A model generated the notes under the pieces. The model was not told the DNA's origin. It ran no database searches and was given only the letters and a program-made list of their open reading frames with translations. Positions 16,639 to 24,592 of a stretch of 32,748 nt of DNA are shown here, piece by piece. Position 1 is the stretch's first letter. Each line of letters begins with the position of its first letter. The stretch is from assembly GCA_019308785.1 (NCBI GenBank), contig JAFDHL010000003.1, positions 1 through 32,748 of the forward strand, written 5' to 3'. Made by a program: the position numbers and the translations under genes. Source of the stretch: Deltaproteobacteria bacterium (GTDB lineage: Bacteria; Desulfobacterota; DSM-4660; Desulfatiglandales; Desulfatiglandaceae).

Positions 16639-17499
16639 ATGGAGATAAAAAAAATAGGCGTTGTAGGTGCAGGGGCAATGGGAAATGGCATTGCTCAAGT
16701 TGCAGCACAGATAGGCTGTGAGGTCGTTATGAGAGATATTAAGGACGAATTTGTTGAGCACGGCATGAATAATATTGACAGATTCCTGTCCAAGAGCGTG
16801 GAAAAAGGGAAGCTCGATGCCAAGGAAAAGGATACCATACTTGGAAGGATCAAGGGCACAACCGATATGTCTCAAATCAAAGACATGGATTTTGTGATTG
16901 AAGTTGTTATCGAGGATCTGGAGCTGAAAAAAAGTGTTTTCAAAGAACTTGATGACTTGTGCCGCCCTGAAGTTATTCTTGCGTCCAACACATCCTCCAT
17001 GTCAATAACTGAAATAGCCGCGGCAACAAAACGGCCTGACAGGGTATGTGGAATGCATTTTTTCAATCCGGTGCCACTCATGAGATTAGTGGAAGTCATC
17101 CGCGGGTATTCTACCAGCGATGAGACGATTAAAATTACCACCGATCTTGCAAAGAAAATGGGTAAGACGACCGTTGAGATCAAAAAAGATTCTCCGGGCT
17201 TTATTGTTAATAGAATTATGATTCCCCATATATTAGAAGCAATAAAAATTGTGGAAGAGGGCATTGCCAGTATAGAAGATGTTGATATTGCCGTTAAAAA
17301 CGGTCTCAATTATCCAATGGGGCCATTTGAGCTAATGGACCTTACCGGAATTGATATTGCATATTTCGTGGCGGAGTATTTTTACGAGGAATTAAACAAG
17401 GAGTCCAAGTGGGTTTCCCCGAATCTGCTTAAGACAATGATCCGCGCGGGTAAATTTGGAAGAAAGACCGGTGCCGGATGGTATGATTACAGCAAATAA
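16639..17499 (+). CDS. hbd: 3-hydroxybutyryl-CoA dehydrogenase
   Basis: 286 residues, the usual length of the short monofunctional enzyme. NAD-binding GAGAMGNG is at 10-17, the catalytic-loop ASNTSSMSITEIA at 115-127 and the catalytic His140 in CGMHFFNPVPLMRLVE, paired with Glu152; the C-terminal dimerisation half contains DSPGFIVNRIM and NGLNYPMGPFELMDLTG. It interconverts (S)-3-hydroxybutyryl-CoA and acetoacetyl-CoA with NAD(P)+ in the cytoplasm, in beta-oxidation of short acyl-CoAs or in the lower part of anaerobic aromatic degradation. AAAGGAG precedes the ATG. The transcript probably ends at the strong terminator at 17713-17745. Confidence 0.92.
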   Translation: MEIKKIGVVGAGAMGNGIAQVAAQIGCEVVMRDIKDEFVEHGMNNIDRFLSKSVEKGKLDAKEKDTILGRIKGTTDMSQIKDMDFVIEVVIEDLELKKSVFKELDDLCRPEVILASNTSSMSITEIAAATKRPDRVCGMHFFNPVPLMRLVEVIRGYSTSDETIKITTDLAKKMGKTTVEIKKDSPGFIVNRIMIPHILEAIKIVEEGIASIEDVDIAVKNGLNYPMGPFELMDLTGIDIAYFVAEYFYEELNKESKWVSPNLLKTMIRAGKFGRKTGAGWYDYSK

Positions 17500-17540
17500 A
17501 ACAATTAGACTATTAAACCTCAGACCTAGTTAAGTGGTTG

Positions 17541-17687
17541 AATAGTTGAGTAGTTAAATGGTTAAATTCACGGGCGTATTTGTTTTTAGTCCCGCTGTGG
17601 CGGGAGACATTTAACATTTTGATATTTGCAACTTGCTGAGATTATAACAATAATTTTCCAACTCAACCACTTAACCACTCAACTATT
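17541..17687. repeat. Imperfect 26-bp inverted repeat downstream of hbd
   Basis: Arms at 17541-17566 and 17662-17687 match at 22 of 26 positions when one is reverse-complemented; every difference is G against A. The unit is rich in GGTTRAGT. The 95-base spacer holds a CCCGC/GCGGG hairpin near 17601-17614. No gene lies here. Probably a degenerate palindromic intergenic repeat. Confidence 0.5.
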
Positions 17688-17712
17688 TGACTATATCTGA
17701 ACCTTCAATAAC

Positions 17713-17745
17713 AAAAAAGGCAGTTCATATTGAACTGCCTTTTTT
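17713..17745. terminator. Bidirectional Rho-independent terminator
   Basis: Perfect 15-bp stem: A-run plus GGCAGTTCA (17713-17727), loop TAT, TGAACTGCC plus T-run (17731-17745). It gives a T-tail on either strand, so it can serve hbd on the plus strand and the small ribosomal-protein gene ending at 17757 on the minus strand. Confidence 0.92.
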
Positions 17746-17756
17746 GGATGATACGG

Positions 17757-17846
17757 TTATTTATTTTTATGACGCATCTTTTTCTTGAGCTTTCTGTATT
17801 TGTGTTTTCTGATCTTTTTCCGTCGTTTCTTGACAACATTGCCCAT
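17757..17846 (-). CDS. bS22/mS38-like small ribosomal protein (AURKAIP1/COX24 domain)
   Basis: 29-codon gene below the usual length cut-off. The product starts MGNVVKKRRKKIRKHKYRKL and is then almost entirely Lys/Arg. This is the pattern of the bacterial AURKAIP1/COX24-domain proteins, which include mycobacterial bS22 and relate to mitochondrial mS38; they bind rRNA near the 30S decoding region. Support for translation: AAAGGAG 8 bases before the ATG, and the perfect terminator 12 bases after the stop. It stands alone between hbd and the GGDEF gene. Identification rests on recalled family sequence, but the motif VVKKRRKKI-x-KHKYRKL is very specific. Confidence 0.85.
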   Translation of the reverse strand: MGNVVKKRRKKIRKHKYRKLKKKMRHKNK

Positions 17847-18003
17847 TAAAAGGCTCCTTTGTGAAAATGATAGAGGCGTTTTACAATTTTGTTGGGCAGG
17901 ATGTCAACAGGTATTTTTATAAGATTAAGAGGGGTGGGGACGTGATCAGTCAAGATATAAAGGAAAAACGATAAAGTTTACATAATATATATTATCTGAC
18001 CTT

Positions 18004-18888
18004 TTATAAGGAATTTTCTATCTGGTTCTTTCTCTTTCCTTTGAACTTATAAAGGTGTTGGTCTGCCTTTGTAACAAATTCCTCGGGCGTCATTCCCTCT
18101 GAAAAGTCTGCATGGCCTGTACTTGCTGTTAATTTGCATTCTTTTTGAATGCCCTCTTCAATACGTTTTGCTATACTCTGGGCAATGTCCACACTCGCAT
18201 CAATTAAGATGGCTGCAAATTCATCCCCACCATACCTATAGCCGGAATCAACGCCTTGCCTGATATTATCACTGATGATGGCTCCTACCTTTTTGAGAAC
18301 CCCATCACCTGCCACATGCCCGTTTTTGTCATTATACTCCTTGAAATCGTCTAAATCGAGCAGGATCATTGAAAGCTGATTCTTTTGTCTCCGGGCCCTC
18401 ACGATCTCTTCTTTCAACCTGGCATAAAATTGCCTCTGGTTGTAGAGGCCTGTTAAAGAATCGGTAATGGACAATCTGTTGAGTTCTTGTTTTATGTTGC
18501 GCTCAACTATGGCCCTTTTGATCTTGGCCTCAAGCTCTTCAATGACAAAAGGTTTGTTGATAAAATCCGAGGCCCCTGCATTTACCACATCCATATATTG
18601 GTAGTCCTTGGAATACCCTGTCATGGCGATGACGCAAACATTGGGGTGATCATTTTTTACACGGCCGATCAATTCCAAACCATCCATTTTAGGCATCTTG
18701 ATGTCTGTCACCAAAAAGGCATAGGATTTCTTTTTCAGTTTTCGGAGGGCTTCCTCTCCGCTATCCGAAGAATCAGCCGGAAACCCAAGATACATTAGCA
18801 TTTCCACAACAGGCCCTCTGATAGACTCTTCGTCATCAACGACAAGTATCAATTCATCGCTGTATTTAATATGTTCTATATCCACCAA
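18004..18888 (-). CDS. Response regulator with GGDEF (diguanylate cyclase) output
   Basis: 294 residues. Receiver domain (about 11-125): acidic pair D18/D19, phospho-acceptor D62 in VTDIKMPKMDG, T90 and K112. A short helix leads to a GGDEF domain (about 140-290) with LTDSLTGLYNQRQF-like entry (ITDSLTGLYN, 141-150), DLDDFKEYND and an intact GGDEF at 220-224, so it should make c-di-GMP when phosphorylated. The inhibitory RxxD site before GGDEF is not intact (QGVD), so product inhibition may be weak. The start is a TTG (18886-18888) or the adjacent GTG. It follows miaB after 15 bases, so it belongs to the nadK-miaB transcript. No histidine kinase is nearby. Confidence 0.9.
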   Translation of the reverse strand: MVDIEHIKYSDELILVVDDEESIRGPVVEMLMYLGFPADSSDSGEEALRKLKKKSYAFLVTDIKMPKMDGLELIGRVKNDHPNVCVIAMTGYSKDYQYMDVVNAGASDFINKPFVIEELEAKIKRAIVERNIKQELNRLSITDSLTGLYNQRQFYARLKEEIVRARRQKNQLSMILLDLDDFKEYNDKNGHVAGDGVLKKVGAIISDNIRQGVDSGYRYGGDEFAAILIDASVDIAQSIAKRIEEGIQKECKLTASTGHADFSEGMTPEEFVTKADQHLYKFKGKRKNQIENSL

Positions 18889-18903
18889 AAAAATCCGTAA
18901 GCC

Positions 18904-20442
18904 TTATATTGTTTTCTCTATCTCGCCCTGGAGGGAATTCTGCAACCCATGTTTAATCGATAATTTAACTAAACAGCCTATATATCTGCTATCACAGTCA
19001 AAATTCACAACCTTATTTGTTCCCGTACGGCCCGTTAACTGCCTTCCTTTTTTGCTTTGGCCTTCAACCAGCACTTCCATCTGCTTGCCCTCAAGAGCCC
19101 TGTTCTTTTCCAAGGTGATTTGTCTTTGAAGGTTTTGAAGGACACTTAAACGTGATGCTTTTTCAGTTTCATCGACCTTTTCATTCAATTTGTATGCAAA
19201 TGTACCTTTTCTGTCGGAATATTTAAAGGAAAAAATTGCATCAAATCGGACCTGCCCAATAAGATCGAGGGTCTCCGAAAATTCATTCTCTGATTCTCCG
19301 GGAAAACCTACCATGATATCACTTGTTATGGCAATATCAGGGTTTGTGGATCTCAGTTTCGCTATGAGGTCTATATAGTGCTCCCGCGTATATCCCCTTT
19401 TCATCCGCTTGAGAACTGAATTTGAGCCCGCCTGTAAAGGCAGGTGCAGGTGGGGACAAAGGTTATTGAGATATACAAAGCATTGAATCAGCTCATCAGA
19501 GAGATCCTTTGGATGTGATGTTGTAAAACGCAGTCTCAGCAAACCATTAAGCCCACTAACTTCCCTGAGCAGGGAAACGAAGTCCCACCGCTTCTCCCCT
19601 TCCCATCTGTATGAATTCACATTCTGTCCAAGTAGGGTAATCTCTTTAACCCCCTCTGTGATCAGATTCCTTGCCTCAGCGATTATGTCGTCAGGGGAAC
19701 GGGAAATTTCTCTACCCCTGACGTAAGGAACAATACAGTAAGTGCAGAAATTATTACACCCTTGCATGATGGATATATAACCGGTGACTCTTCCCTCGAA
19801 GTAGCCCCGGAACGGAATCTGCGAAGGCGGAGCAGGATTCAGATCTGTTGCCACGACTCTTTGTCGATCCGAACCAATACGATTCAAGACTTCCTGTATT
19901 CTGCCCAGCTCCCTGGGTCCCATTACGAAATCAATCTGTGGAAACCTTTTTATCAACTCGGTGCCTTGCTGTTGGGCCATGCATCCCACAACACCAAGAA
20001 TTATTTCCGGTTTCCTGCGCTTAATGACGGACATGCGGCCAAGATGGCTGAATGCCTTTTGTTCTGCTTTTGCCCTGACAGTGCAGGTATTTATCAGTAT
20101 AAGATAAGCATCGTTCGGATCGTCTACAGGAGATAAGCCTAAATGTCCGAGGGATTGAGCCAGATAGTCCGAATCGCAATCATTCATCTGGCAACCCATG
20201 GTTGTAATAAAGAACGTACGTGACGCATCTTTTTCCACAAGGTCAATCCCTTCTCCTTTTTTTAAATAATCCAGCAACTCAGAAACCAGCTCCTCACACC
20301 CAGGGGAAATCTGGATTTCAATAAATGCAACAAGGGGATCGAGTGTCCTGACCACAGCCGTCCCATCGTAAGATTCAATGGTTGATCTTAGGTAGTTGAT
20401 ATCCTTCCGATCCACACGGAAGATACGTTTAATGGTCTGCAT
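18904..20442 (-). CDS. miaB: tRNA methylthiotransferase MiaB with N-terminal DUF4911 extension
   Basis: 512 residues, about 70 longer than normal MiaB. Residues 1-~72 (FRVDRKDINYLRSTIESYDG, AVVRTLDP, SPGCEELVSELL) match my memory of DUF4911, usually a separate small protein. MiaB proper starts near 75: cluster Cys C84, C120 and C154, radical SAM C229, C233, C236 in GCNNFCTYCIVPYVRGR, LHLPLQAGSN and a C-terminal TRAM-like domain. There is no internal start between the two parts, so this is a true fusion. MiaB adds the 2-methylthio group to i6A37 of tRNA using SAM and Fe-S clusters. The ATG overlaps the end of nadK by 14 bases. Confidence 0.92.
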   Translation of the reverse strand: MQTIKRIFRVDRKDINYLRSTIESYDGTAVVRTLDPLVAFIEIQISPGCEELVSELLDYLKKGEGIDLVEKDASRTFFITTMGCQMNDCDSDYLAQSLGHLGLSPVDDPNDAYLILINTCTVRAKAEQKAFSHLGRMSVIKRRKPEIILGVVGCMAQQQGTELIKRFPQIDFVMGPRELGRIQEVLNRIGSDRQRVVATDLNPAPPSQIPFRGYFEGRVTGYISIMQGCNNFCTYCIVPYVRGREISRSPDDIIAEARNLITEGVKEITLLGQNVNSYRWEGEKRWDFVSLLREVSGLNGLLRLRFTTSHPKDLSDELIQCFVYLNNLCPHLHLPLQAGSNSVLKRMKRGYTREHYIDLIAKLRSTNPDIAITSDIMVGFPGESENEFSETLDLIGQVRFDAIFSFKYSDRKGTFAYKLNEKVDETEKASRLSVLQNLQRQITLEKNRALEGKQMEVLVEGQSKKGRQLTGRTGTNKVVNFDCDSRYIGCLVKLSIKHGLQNSLQGEIEKTI

Positions 20443-21316
20443 GTTTATTGAAAGTCGCCCCGCCCCACATCAATTTGGTTCTCAGGATCTTAAAATGACT
20501 GTGATCAGGAGGTTTGAGAAGCTTGATCTTTTCTTCTGACTTGCAGATGACAACCCTATCCCCGAAATAAAGATCAAATCCCACCTGCCCGTCAAATGTC
20601 AAGACAACCGTTTCTTCACTCTCCTTCCCCATCTGGATGTCAACTACGCTTGTATCGGGAATAATAATGGGTCGATTCGTAAGGGTGAAAGGACAAATAG
20701 GCGTTAAGATAAGTGTTTCCATGGTCGGATAGAGTATGGGTCCACCTGCGGACAAATTATAGGCCGTGGAGCCCGTGGGTGTAGATATGATAAGGCCATC
20801 GGCCCTGAACGTTGTCAGGAATTCATTATTGAGTGTCACTTCAAGGTCTATGATTCTCGCCAATGTCCTCTTGTTTATCACCACATCGTTCAAGACTCGA
20901 AAGCGGCAGACCTCGTTGTCGTTTCGAAAGACCTTGGTTTCAAGCATGACCCTGCTTTCCACTTCAAGACGTCCATCGATCATCATCTCAATCACAGGAT
21001 AGAGACGATCAATCGGAATCCCCGTGAGAAACCCCAGCCCTCCGAGATTTACCCCCAAAAGGGGAGCCCCGTACCGGCCAACCCTGCGAGCAGCGCCCAA
21101 AAGGGTCCCATCGCCACCAAGGACTACAACCCAATCCACGGTCTTAGGGATAGCCGAGGCCTCTTCCTGGCACTCGTACAAGGGTTCTTTGGCATCCATC
21201 TCTTCTAAGAAGACATTGATGCCCTTCTCTCTGAACCAGCCTTCAAGTTTTATGGCCTCTGATCTTGCCGGTTTATGGCGGTGCTTGTATATGATCCCAA
21301 CTGTTAGGGCAGACAT
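20429..21316 (-). CDS. nadK: NAD kinase
   Basis: 295 residues from the ATG at 21314-21316, chosen over an ATG 11 codons upstream because GGAGGA lies 7 bases before it. NAD kinase hallmarks are the GGDGTLLGAAR motif near residue 70, LGVNLGGLGFLTG, the NDVVINK block that binds NAD, and PTGSTAYNLSAGGPILYP near 185. It phosphorylates NAD+ to NADP+ in the cytoplasm. It heads a minus-strand group nadK-miaB-response regulator with overlapping or closely spaced genes. Two hairpins (21335-21357 and 21363-21375) lie just upstream in the leader. Confidence 0.93.
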   Translation of the reverse strand: MSALTVGIIYKHRHKPARSEAIKLEGWFREKGINVFLEEMDAKEPLYECQEEASAIPKTVDWVVVLGGDGTLLGAARRVGRYGAPLLGVNLGGLGFLTGIPIDRLYPVIEMMIDGRLEVESRVMLETKVFRNDNEVCRFRVLNDVVINKRTLARIIDLEVTLNNEFLTTFRADGLIISTPTGSTAYNLSAGGPILYPTMETLILTPICPFTLTNRPIIIPDTSVVDIQMGKESEETVVLTFDGQVGFDLYFGDRVVICKSEEKIKLLKPPDHSHFKILRTKLMWGGATFNKHADH

Positions 21317-21334
21317 AGAAAAGTCCTCCAAATA

Positions 21335-21375
21335 ATAAAATCGTTTCACGATTTTATATAGCGCGGCTTCGCCGC
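21335..21375. repeat. Two adjacent hairpins upstream of nadK
   Basis: ATAAAATCG (21335-21343) with CGATTTTAT (21349-21357), loop TTTCA; then GCGGC-TTC-GCCGC (21363-21375). On the minus strand the GC hairpin comes first, followed by the AT-rich one, just ahead of the nadK ribosome site. They could terminate or attenuate read-through from the ade gene lying upstream, or be a simple repeat. Confidence 0.45.
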
Positions 21376-21479
21376 TTAATAATAGAGCGAGAAATCTTAT
21401 CGTACTGAAAACACAGAGGTTGAAGATTTATCCCTGCGGTCAAAATAACAAAAAGAAGGATTTTAGTTCAACCGCTTTC

Positions 21480-23219
21480 TCAAGCCACTGTAAACAGGGG
21501 CACAATTTCAAAACGATTTACGTCCACCAGTCCCATGTCGGTCAGCTTCAGTTCAGGAATAACAGGAAGGGCGAGAAATGAGAGTGCCATAAAGGGTTCT
21601 TCAAGAGCGCATCCCAGCGCAGAGGCAGCATTCTTTATTGCCTGTAACTGTTTTACAACGGTATCCAGGGGTTGCCTTGACATCAGGCCGGCTATTTCGA
21701 GGGGTATTTTAGCGAGAACCGTTCTGTTATCCCGGACAGCGGCAAGGCCACCGCCCATATCCCGGACAATTTCAACCGCCTTGAAAATTGCCTCATCACT
21801 GACGCCAACGACAATTACGTTATGTGAATCATGGGCCACCGATGACGCTATTGCGCCGTGCTTGAGTCCGAAACCCTTGACCAACCCCAGGCCAACATGG
21901 CCGCTGGCCTTGTGTCTTTCCACAACACAGAGTTTCAGGATATCCGACTTGATATCCGCCACGACCCATCCGCCCTCTGATTTTGTCTTTTCATAAAGCA
22001 TACGCGTTGTGATCTGACCTGGAATGAGTTCAATCACTCTGGCCTTGCCGCCGACATGAGGAATACGGAAACTATCTGGCGTCAGCAGAGCGATATTCAG
22101 GGGTTTAGGTTGATCAAGGGGCATCTCAATTTCGTTAAATGGAAAACCGATCAACTCCCCCTTGTTGATAACCATACGGCCATCTTTATACACTGAGGAA
22201 ACTTCAAAGTCATCCGGATCCTCCAACACCGTAATGTCGGCACGGTAGCCCGGAGCGATGGCGCCCCTGTCTTGCAGGCCGAAGTATTCGGCCGGATTCA
22301 GTGTAACCAGCTGGATCGCAGTGACGGGATCAAGACCCAGATCAACTGCCTTTTTGAGCATGAAGTTCAAATGGCCTCTATGCTGTATGTCTTCTGCGTG
22401 CAGGTCATCGGAAACAAAACAGAAACGACGGGAATTATCGCTATTGACCAGTGGAAGCAATTCCTCAAGATTTTTTGCCGATGTCCCTTCACGGATCATA
22501 AGCATCATACCGCTTTTCACCTTTTCAAGACCTTCCGACCTAACAGTTGTTTCGTGGTCCGAACGGATCCCAGAAGACAGATAGGCCTGGAGATCGTAAC
22601 CTGAAAGCGAAGGACAGTGCCCATCCAACACTTTGTCCCTGAAAAAAGCTATTTTTTCAAGTACTTGCTCATCACCCATAAGGACACCCGGAAAGTTCAT
22701 CATTTCTGCCAAGCCCAAAATACGCGGCTCATCCTTCAGTTCCGTAAGATCCGTGGCATTCAGGGTTGCCCCTGCAGTTTCCAGGTTGGTCGCCGGCACA
22801 CATGAGGGAGCCATGAAAAATATGTCAAATGGGATAGAACGACTCTCTTCTAACATAAAACGGATCCCCTCGAGGCCCATTACATTTGCGATTTCATGAG
22901 GGTCTGAGACAATGGCCGTTGTTCCGTGAACCAGTAAGGCTGCAGCAAGTCTGGATGGGACCAGCATGCTGCTTTCTATGTGAATATGCCCGTCAATCAG
23001 GCCGGGAACCATCCATTTGCCCGCTATATCTACTTCTTCTTTTCCGTGATAATCAAGGCCCACGCCCGCAATAACACCCTCTGATATTGCTATGTCATTC
23101 TCCTGGATATTCCCTGTAAAGACATTAACCACCATTGCCCCTTTTAGGACAAGATCGGCCGGAATTCCCCTTTTTGCTACGGAAATCCTTTTTTTAAGTG
23201 CTTTGACTGTTGTGTTCAT
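21480..23219 (-). CDS. ade: Adenine deaminase
   Basis: 579 residues, the normal length of the Ade (COG1001) amidohydrolase. The metal-binding HxH is H78/H80 in GLIDGHIHIESSM, followed by VHGTTAIVSDPHEIANVMG. The middle holds FVSDDLHAEDIQHRGHLN and LNPAEYFGLQDRGAIAPGYRAD, the amidohydrolase barrel exit, and the C-terminal Ade-specific domain contains SSVAHDSHNVIVVG. It hydrolyses adenine to hypoxanthine and ammonia in a Mn/Fe-dependent reaction. No strong ribosome site is seen before the ATG at 23217-23219. It is separated from the kinase-like gene by 130 bases, so it may be transcribed alone or as part of the minus-strand series. Together with NupC it suggests purine salvage. Confidence 0.93.
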   Translation of the reverse strand: MNTTVKALKKRISVAKRGIPADLVLKGAMVVNVFTGNIQENDIAISEGVIAGVGLDYHGKEEVDIAGKWMVPGLIDGHIHIESSMLVPSRLAAALLVHGTTAIVSDPHEIANVMGLEGIRFMLEESRSIPFDIFFMAPSCVPATNLETAGATLNATDLTELKDEPRILGLAEMMNFPGVLMGDEQVLEKIAFFRDKVLDGHCPSLSGYDLQAYLSSGIRSDHETTVRSEGLEKVKSGMMLMIREGTSAKNLEELLPLVNSDNSRRFCFVSDDLHAEDIQHRGHLNFMLKKAVDLGLDPVTAIQLVTLNPAEYFGLQDRGAIAPGYRADITVLEDPDDFEVSSVYKDGRMVINKGELIGFPFNEIEMPLDQPKPLNIALLTPDSFRIPHVGGKARVIELIPGQITTRMLYEKTKSEGGWVVADIKSDILKLCVVERHKASGHVGLGLVKGFGLKHGAIASSVAHDSHNVIVVGVSDEAIFKAVEIVRDMGGGLAAVRDNRTVLAKIPLEIAGLMSRQPLDTVVKQLQAIKNAASALGCALEEPFMALSFLALPVIPELKLTDMGLVDVNRFEIVPLFTVA

Positions 23220-23275
23220 GTTATATGAATATTGGAAACTGAAGGTTTACGATGGCTCTTTGAATATTCAATCGT

Positions 23276-23295
23276 CAATCGAAAATCGTCAATTT
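23276..23295. repeat. 20-bp intergenic repeat, copy 2
   Basis: Matches 5546-5565 at 18 of 20 positions. Lies in the 130-base gap between the kinase-like gene and ade. Confidence 0.4.
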
Positions 23296-23349
23296 TTGGA
23301 TGGCTGTCTGTCATATTGGGTAACGCTCTTCACCGCGATTGCGAAATTC

Positions 23350-23952
23350 CTAACGGGTAACCTTGCTGACCACATACCACTCCTCTGTCAGGTCAGACGT
23401 GGTGTCAACTAACAGATGAATGATGTTCAGATCTGGATATAGTTTCTTCAAGTCCTCCAGTTCCACCGCTTCAAACTTCTTTACATTATTTGTATATGCC
23501 TGTTCTGTAAGTGCGTTGGACTCGTAATTCTCTTTTGTCCGCTTAGCAATCCGCGCCAAAGAAATTTCCTTTGGGCATTGGGTTTGCTGGATGACCAGCG
23601 TCATTCCGTATCTGGCTGCCACATCGGCTGCGCGTCTCCTCAGGGCCTGTGTTACAAAGGTGGCATCCAGGATAATCCCCTGCCCTTTTCCTGCCAGCTC
23701 GTCGGCCATTCTGAACATCTCATCATAGACGAGCGTCCTTTTATTCATGTTTGAGGCCACCTTTTCATCAAAAATGTCCTCATTCTTGAGCACTTCAAGC
23801 CGGATCATGTCAGACCTCAAGATCTTGTATCCCTTAAGTTCAGCAATGACCTCAGTGGTTTCAGTCTTATAAGAAGCAGGAAGCCCGCATGCTATCAGAA
23901 CCGTTTTTGGGTCTAACTGCTTTTTCATAAAATCGACAAAGGGTTTTTTCAT
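23350..23952 (-). CDS. P-loop kinase-like protein (COG0645/AAA_33 type) with altered Walker A
   Basis: 200 residues. It resembles the predicted P-loop kinases that are often fused to, or next to, COG2187 APH-like proteins. The nucleotide loop is CGLPASYKT (22-30): the lysine and threonine are kept, but the usual glycine just before the lysine is Tyr28. LRSDMIRLEVL (55-65) and GQGIILDATFVTQALRRRA are the expected Walker-B/lid landmarks, and RIAKRTKENYESNALTEQAY is the arginine-rich lid. Substrate unknown. A good AAGGAG precedes the ATG at 23950-23952. The usual partner lies upstream at 24593-25591, separated by an inserted gene. Confidence 0.72.
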   Translation of the reverse strand: MKKPFVDFMKKQLDPKTVLIACGLPASYKTETTEVIAELKGYKILRSDMIRLEVLKNEDIFDEKVASNMNKRTLVYDEMFRMADELAGKGQGIILDATFVTQALRRRAADVAARYGMTLVIQQTQCPKEISLARIAKRTKENYESNALTEQAYTNNVKKFEAVELEDLKKLYPDLNIIHLLVDTTSDLTEEWYVVSKVTR

Positions 23953-24023
23953 GAAAACGCTCCTTCAGTATTCATATTGTTCAATTAGTCAGCTACTATT
24001 ATATATACTATTATGCAGCGGGT

Positions 24024-24506
24024 GGTTGAGCCGGTTTGCCTGTTGACCGGTTCGCCGGTTCTGTGAACATGGTAAACCGCACCTTGCCCAAGTACGTGGT
24101 AAATGCCCTAATTCTTTTTCAAGTATTTAATTAGGCCATCAATCATTTTTCGAACTTTTTCGCAATGTTTATAGGTATTTTGAAAATCTTCTTCTGTAAT
24201 ATACTCTTCATCAACTGCAATATATAAACAATTCTGAACCTCGGAACAGGATCTTCTTGAATAGGTTAGAAACCTAATAAACTCATTATTCGATCTTGAA
24301 TCAAAACCTTCACAGATATTATTCATAATAGAGATGGATGCTCCTGTTGTTTGTCCTGACAATCTAAAATCTTTTGCAAAATGAGGACTCTTTACGTAAG
24401 TGTAAATAGTCTGGGTTAAAACTCTTGCTTCCTGCCAGCACTCTAAGTCTTCAAACCTCTTGATTTTCATATTGTGCCTATCCTTTTTTTTCAACCAGGC
24501 TCAACC
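24024..24506. repeat. Inverted CCGGTT-rich repeats flanking the four-helix-bundle gene
   Basis: GGTTGAGCC (24024-24032) on the left and GGCTCAACC (24498-24506) on the right are perfect reverse complements. Both sit in longer tracts (about 24021-24063 and 24491-24530) made of CCGGTT or AACCGG units. They bracket the gene at 24108-24470. Repeats of this kind may mark the edges of a mobile cassette. Confidence 0.5.
24108..24470 (-). CDS. Four-helix bundle protein (23S rRNA IVS-protein family)
   Basis: 120 residues from an ATG at 24468-24470, with an AGGATAGG element upstream; an ATG 8 codons earlier is possible. Family landmarks are RFEDLECWQEAR near the start, the LSGQTTGASISIMNNICEGFDS segment (typical consensus LRRAAVSIPSNIAEG) and FIRFLTYSRRSCSEVQNCLYIA, then the final helix. 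These proteins were first found in intervening sequences of bacterial 23S rRNA and are also spread as solitary genes; Avd of diversity-generating retroelements is related. No reverse transcriptase or rRNA is near. It is inserted between two genes that usually belong together and is flanked by inverted repeats, which suggests mobility. Cellular role unknown. Confidence 0.85.
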   Translation of the reverse strand: MKIKRFEDLECWQEARVLTQTIYTYVKSPHFAKDFRLSGQTTGASISIMNNICEGFDSRSNNEFIRFLTYSRRSCSEVQNCLYIAVDEEYITEEDFQNTYKHCEKVRKMIDGLIKYLKKN

Positions 24507-24592
24507 GGCCCAACCGGCTAACCGGCTAACTAAAGCAAATATACCACTTTTTAAAGTTGTTTTGCTCGCATTCATGAACCAATACAAGTAGG

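Noticed and set aside
21480-23219. Purine riboswitch upstream of ade
   Set aside because: The 130-base leader (23220-23349) lacks the three-way-junction consensus as far as I can read it.
24108-24470. Avd of a diversity-generating retroelement
   Set aside because: No reverse transcriptase, template repeat or variable repeat is present; the plain IVS-type four-helix bundle fits better.
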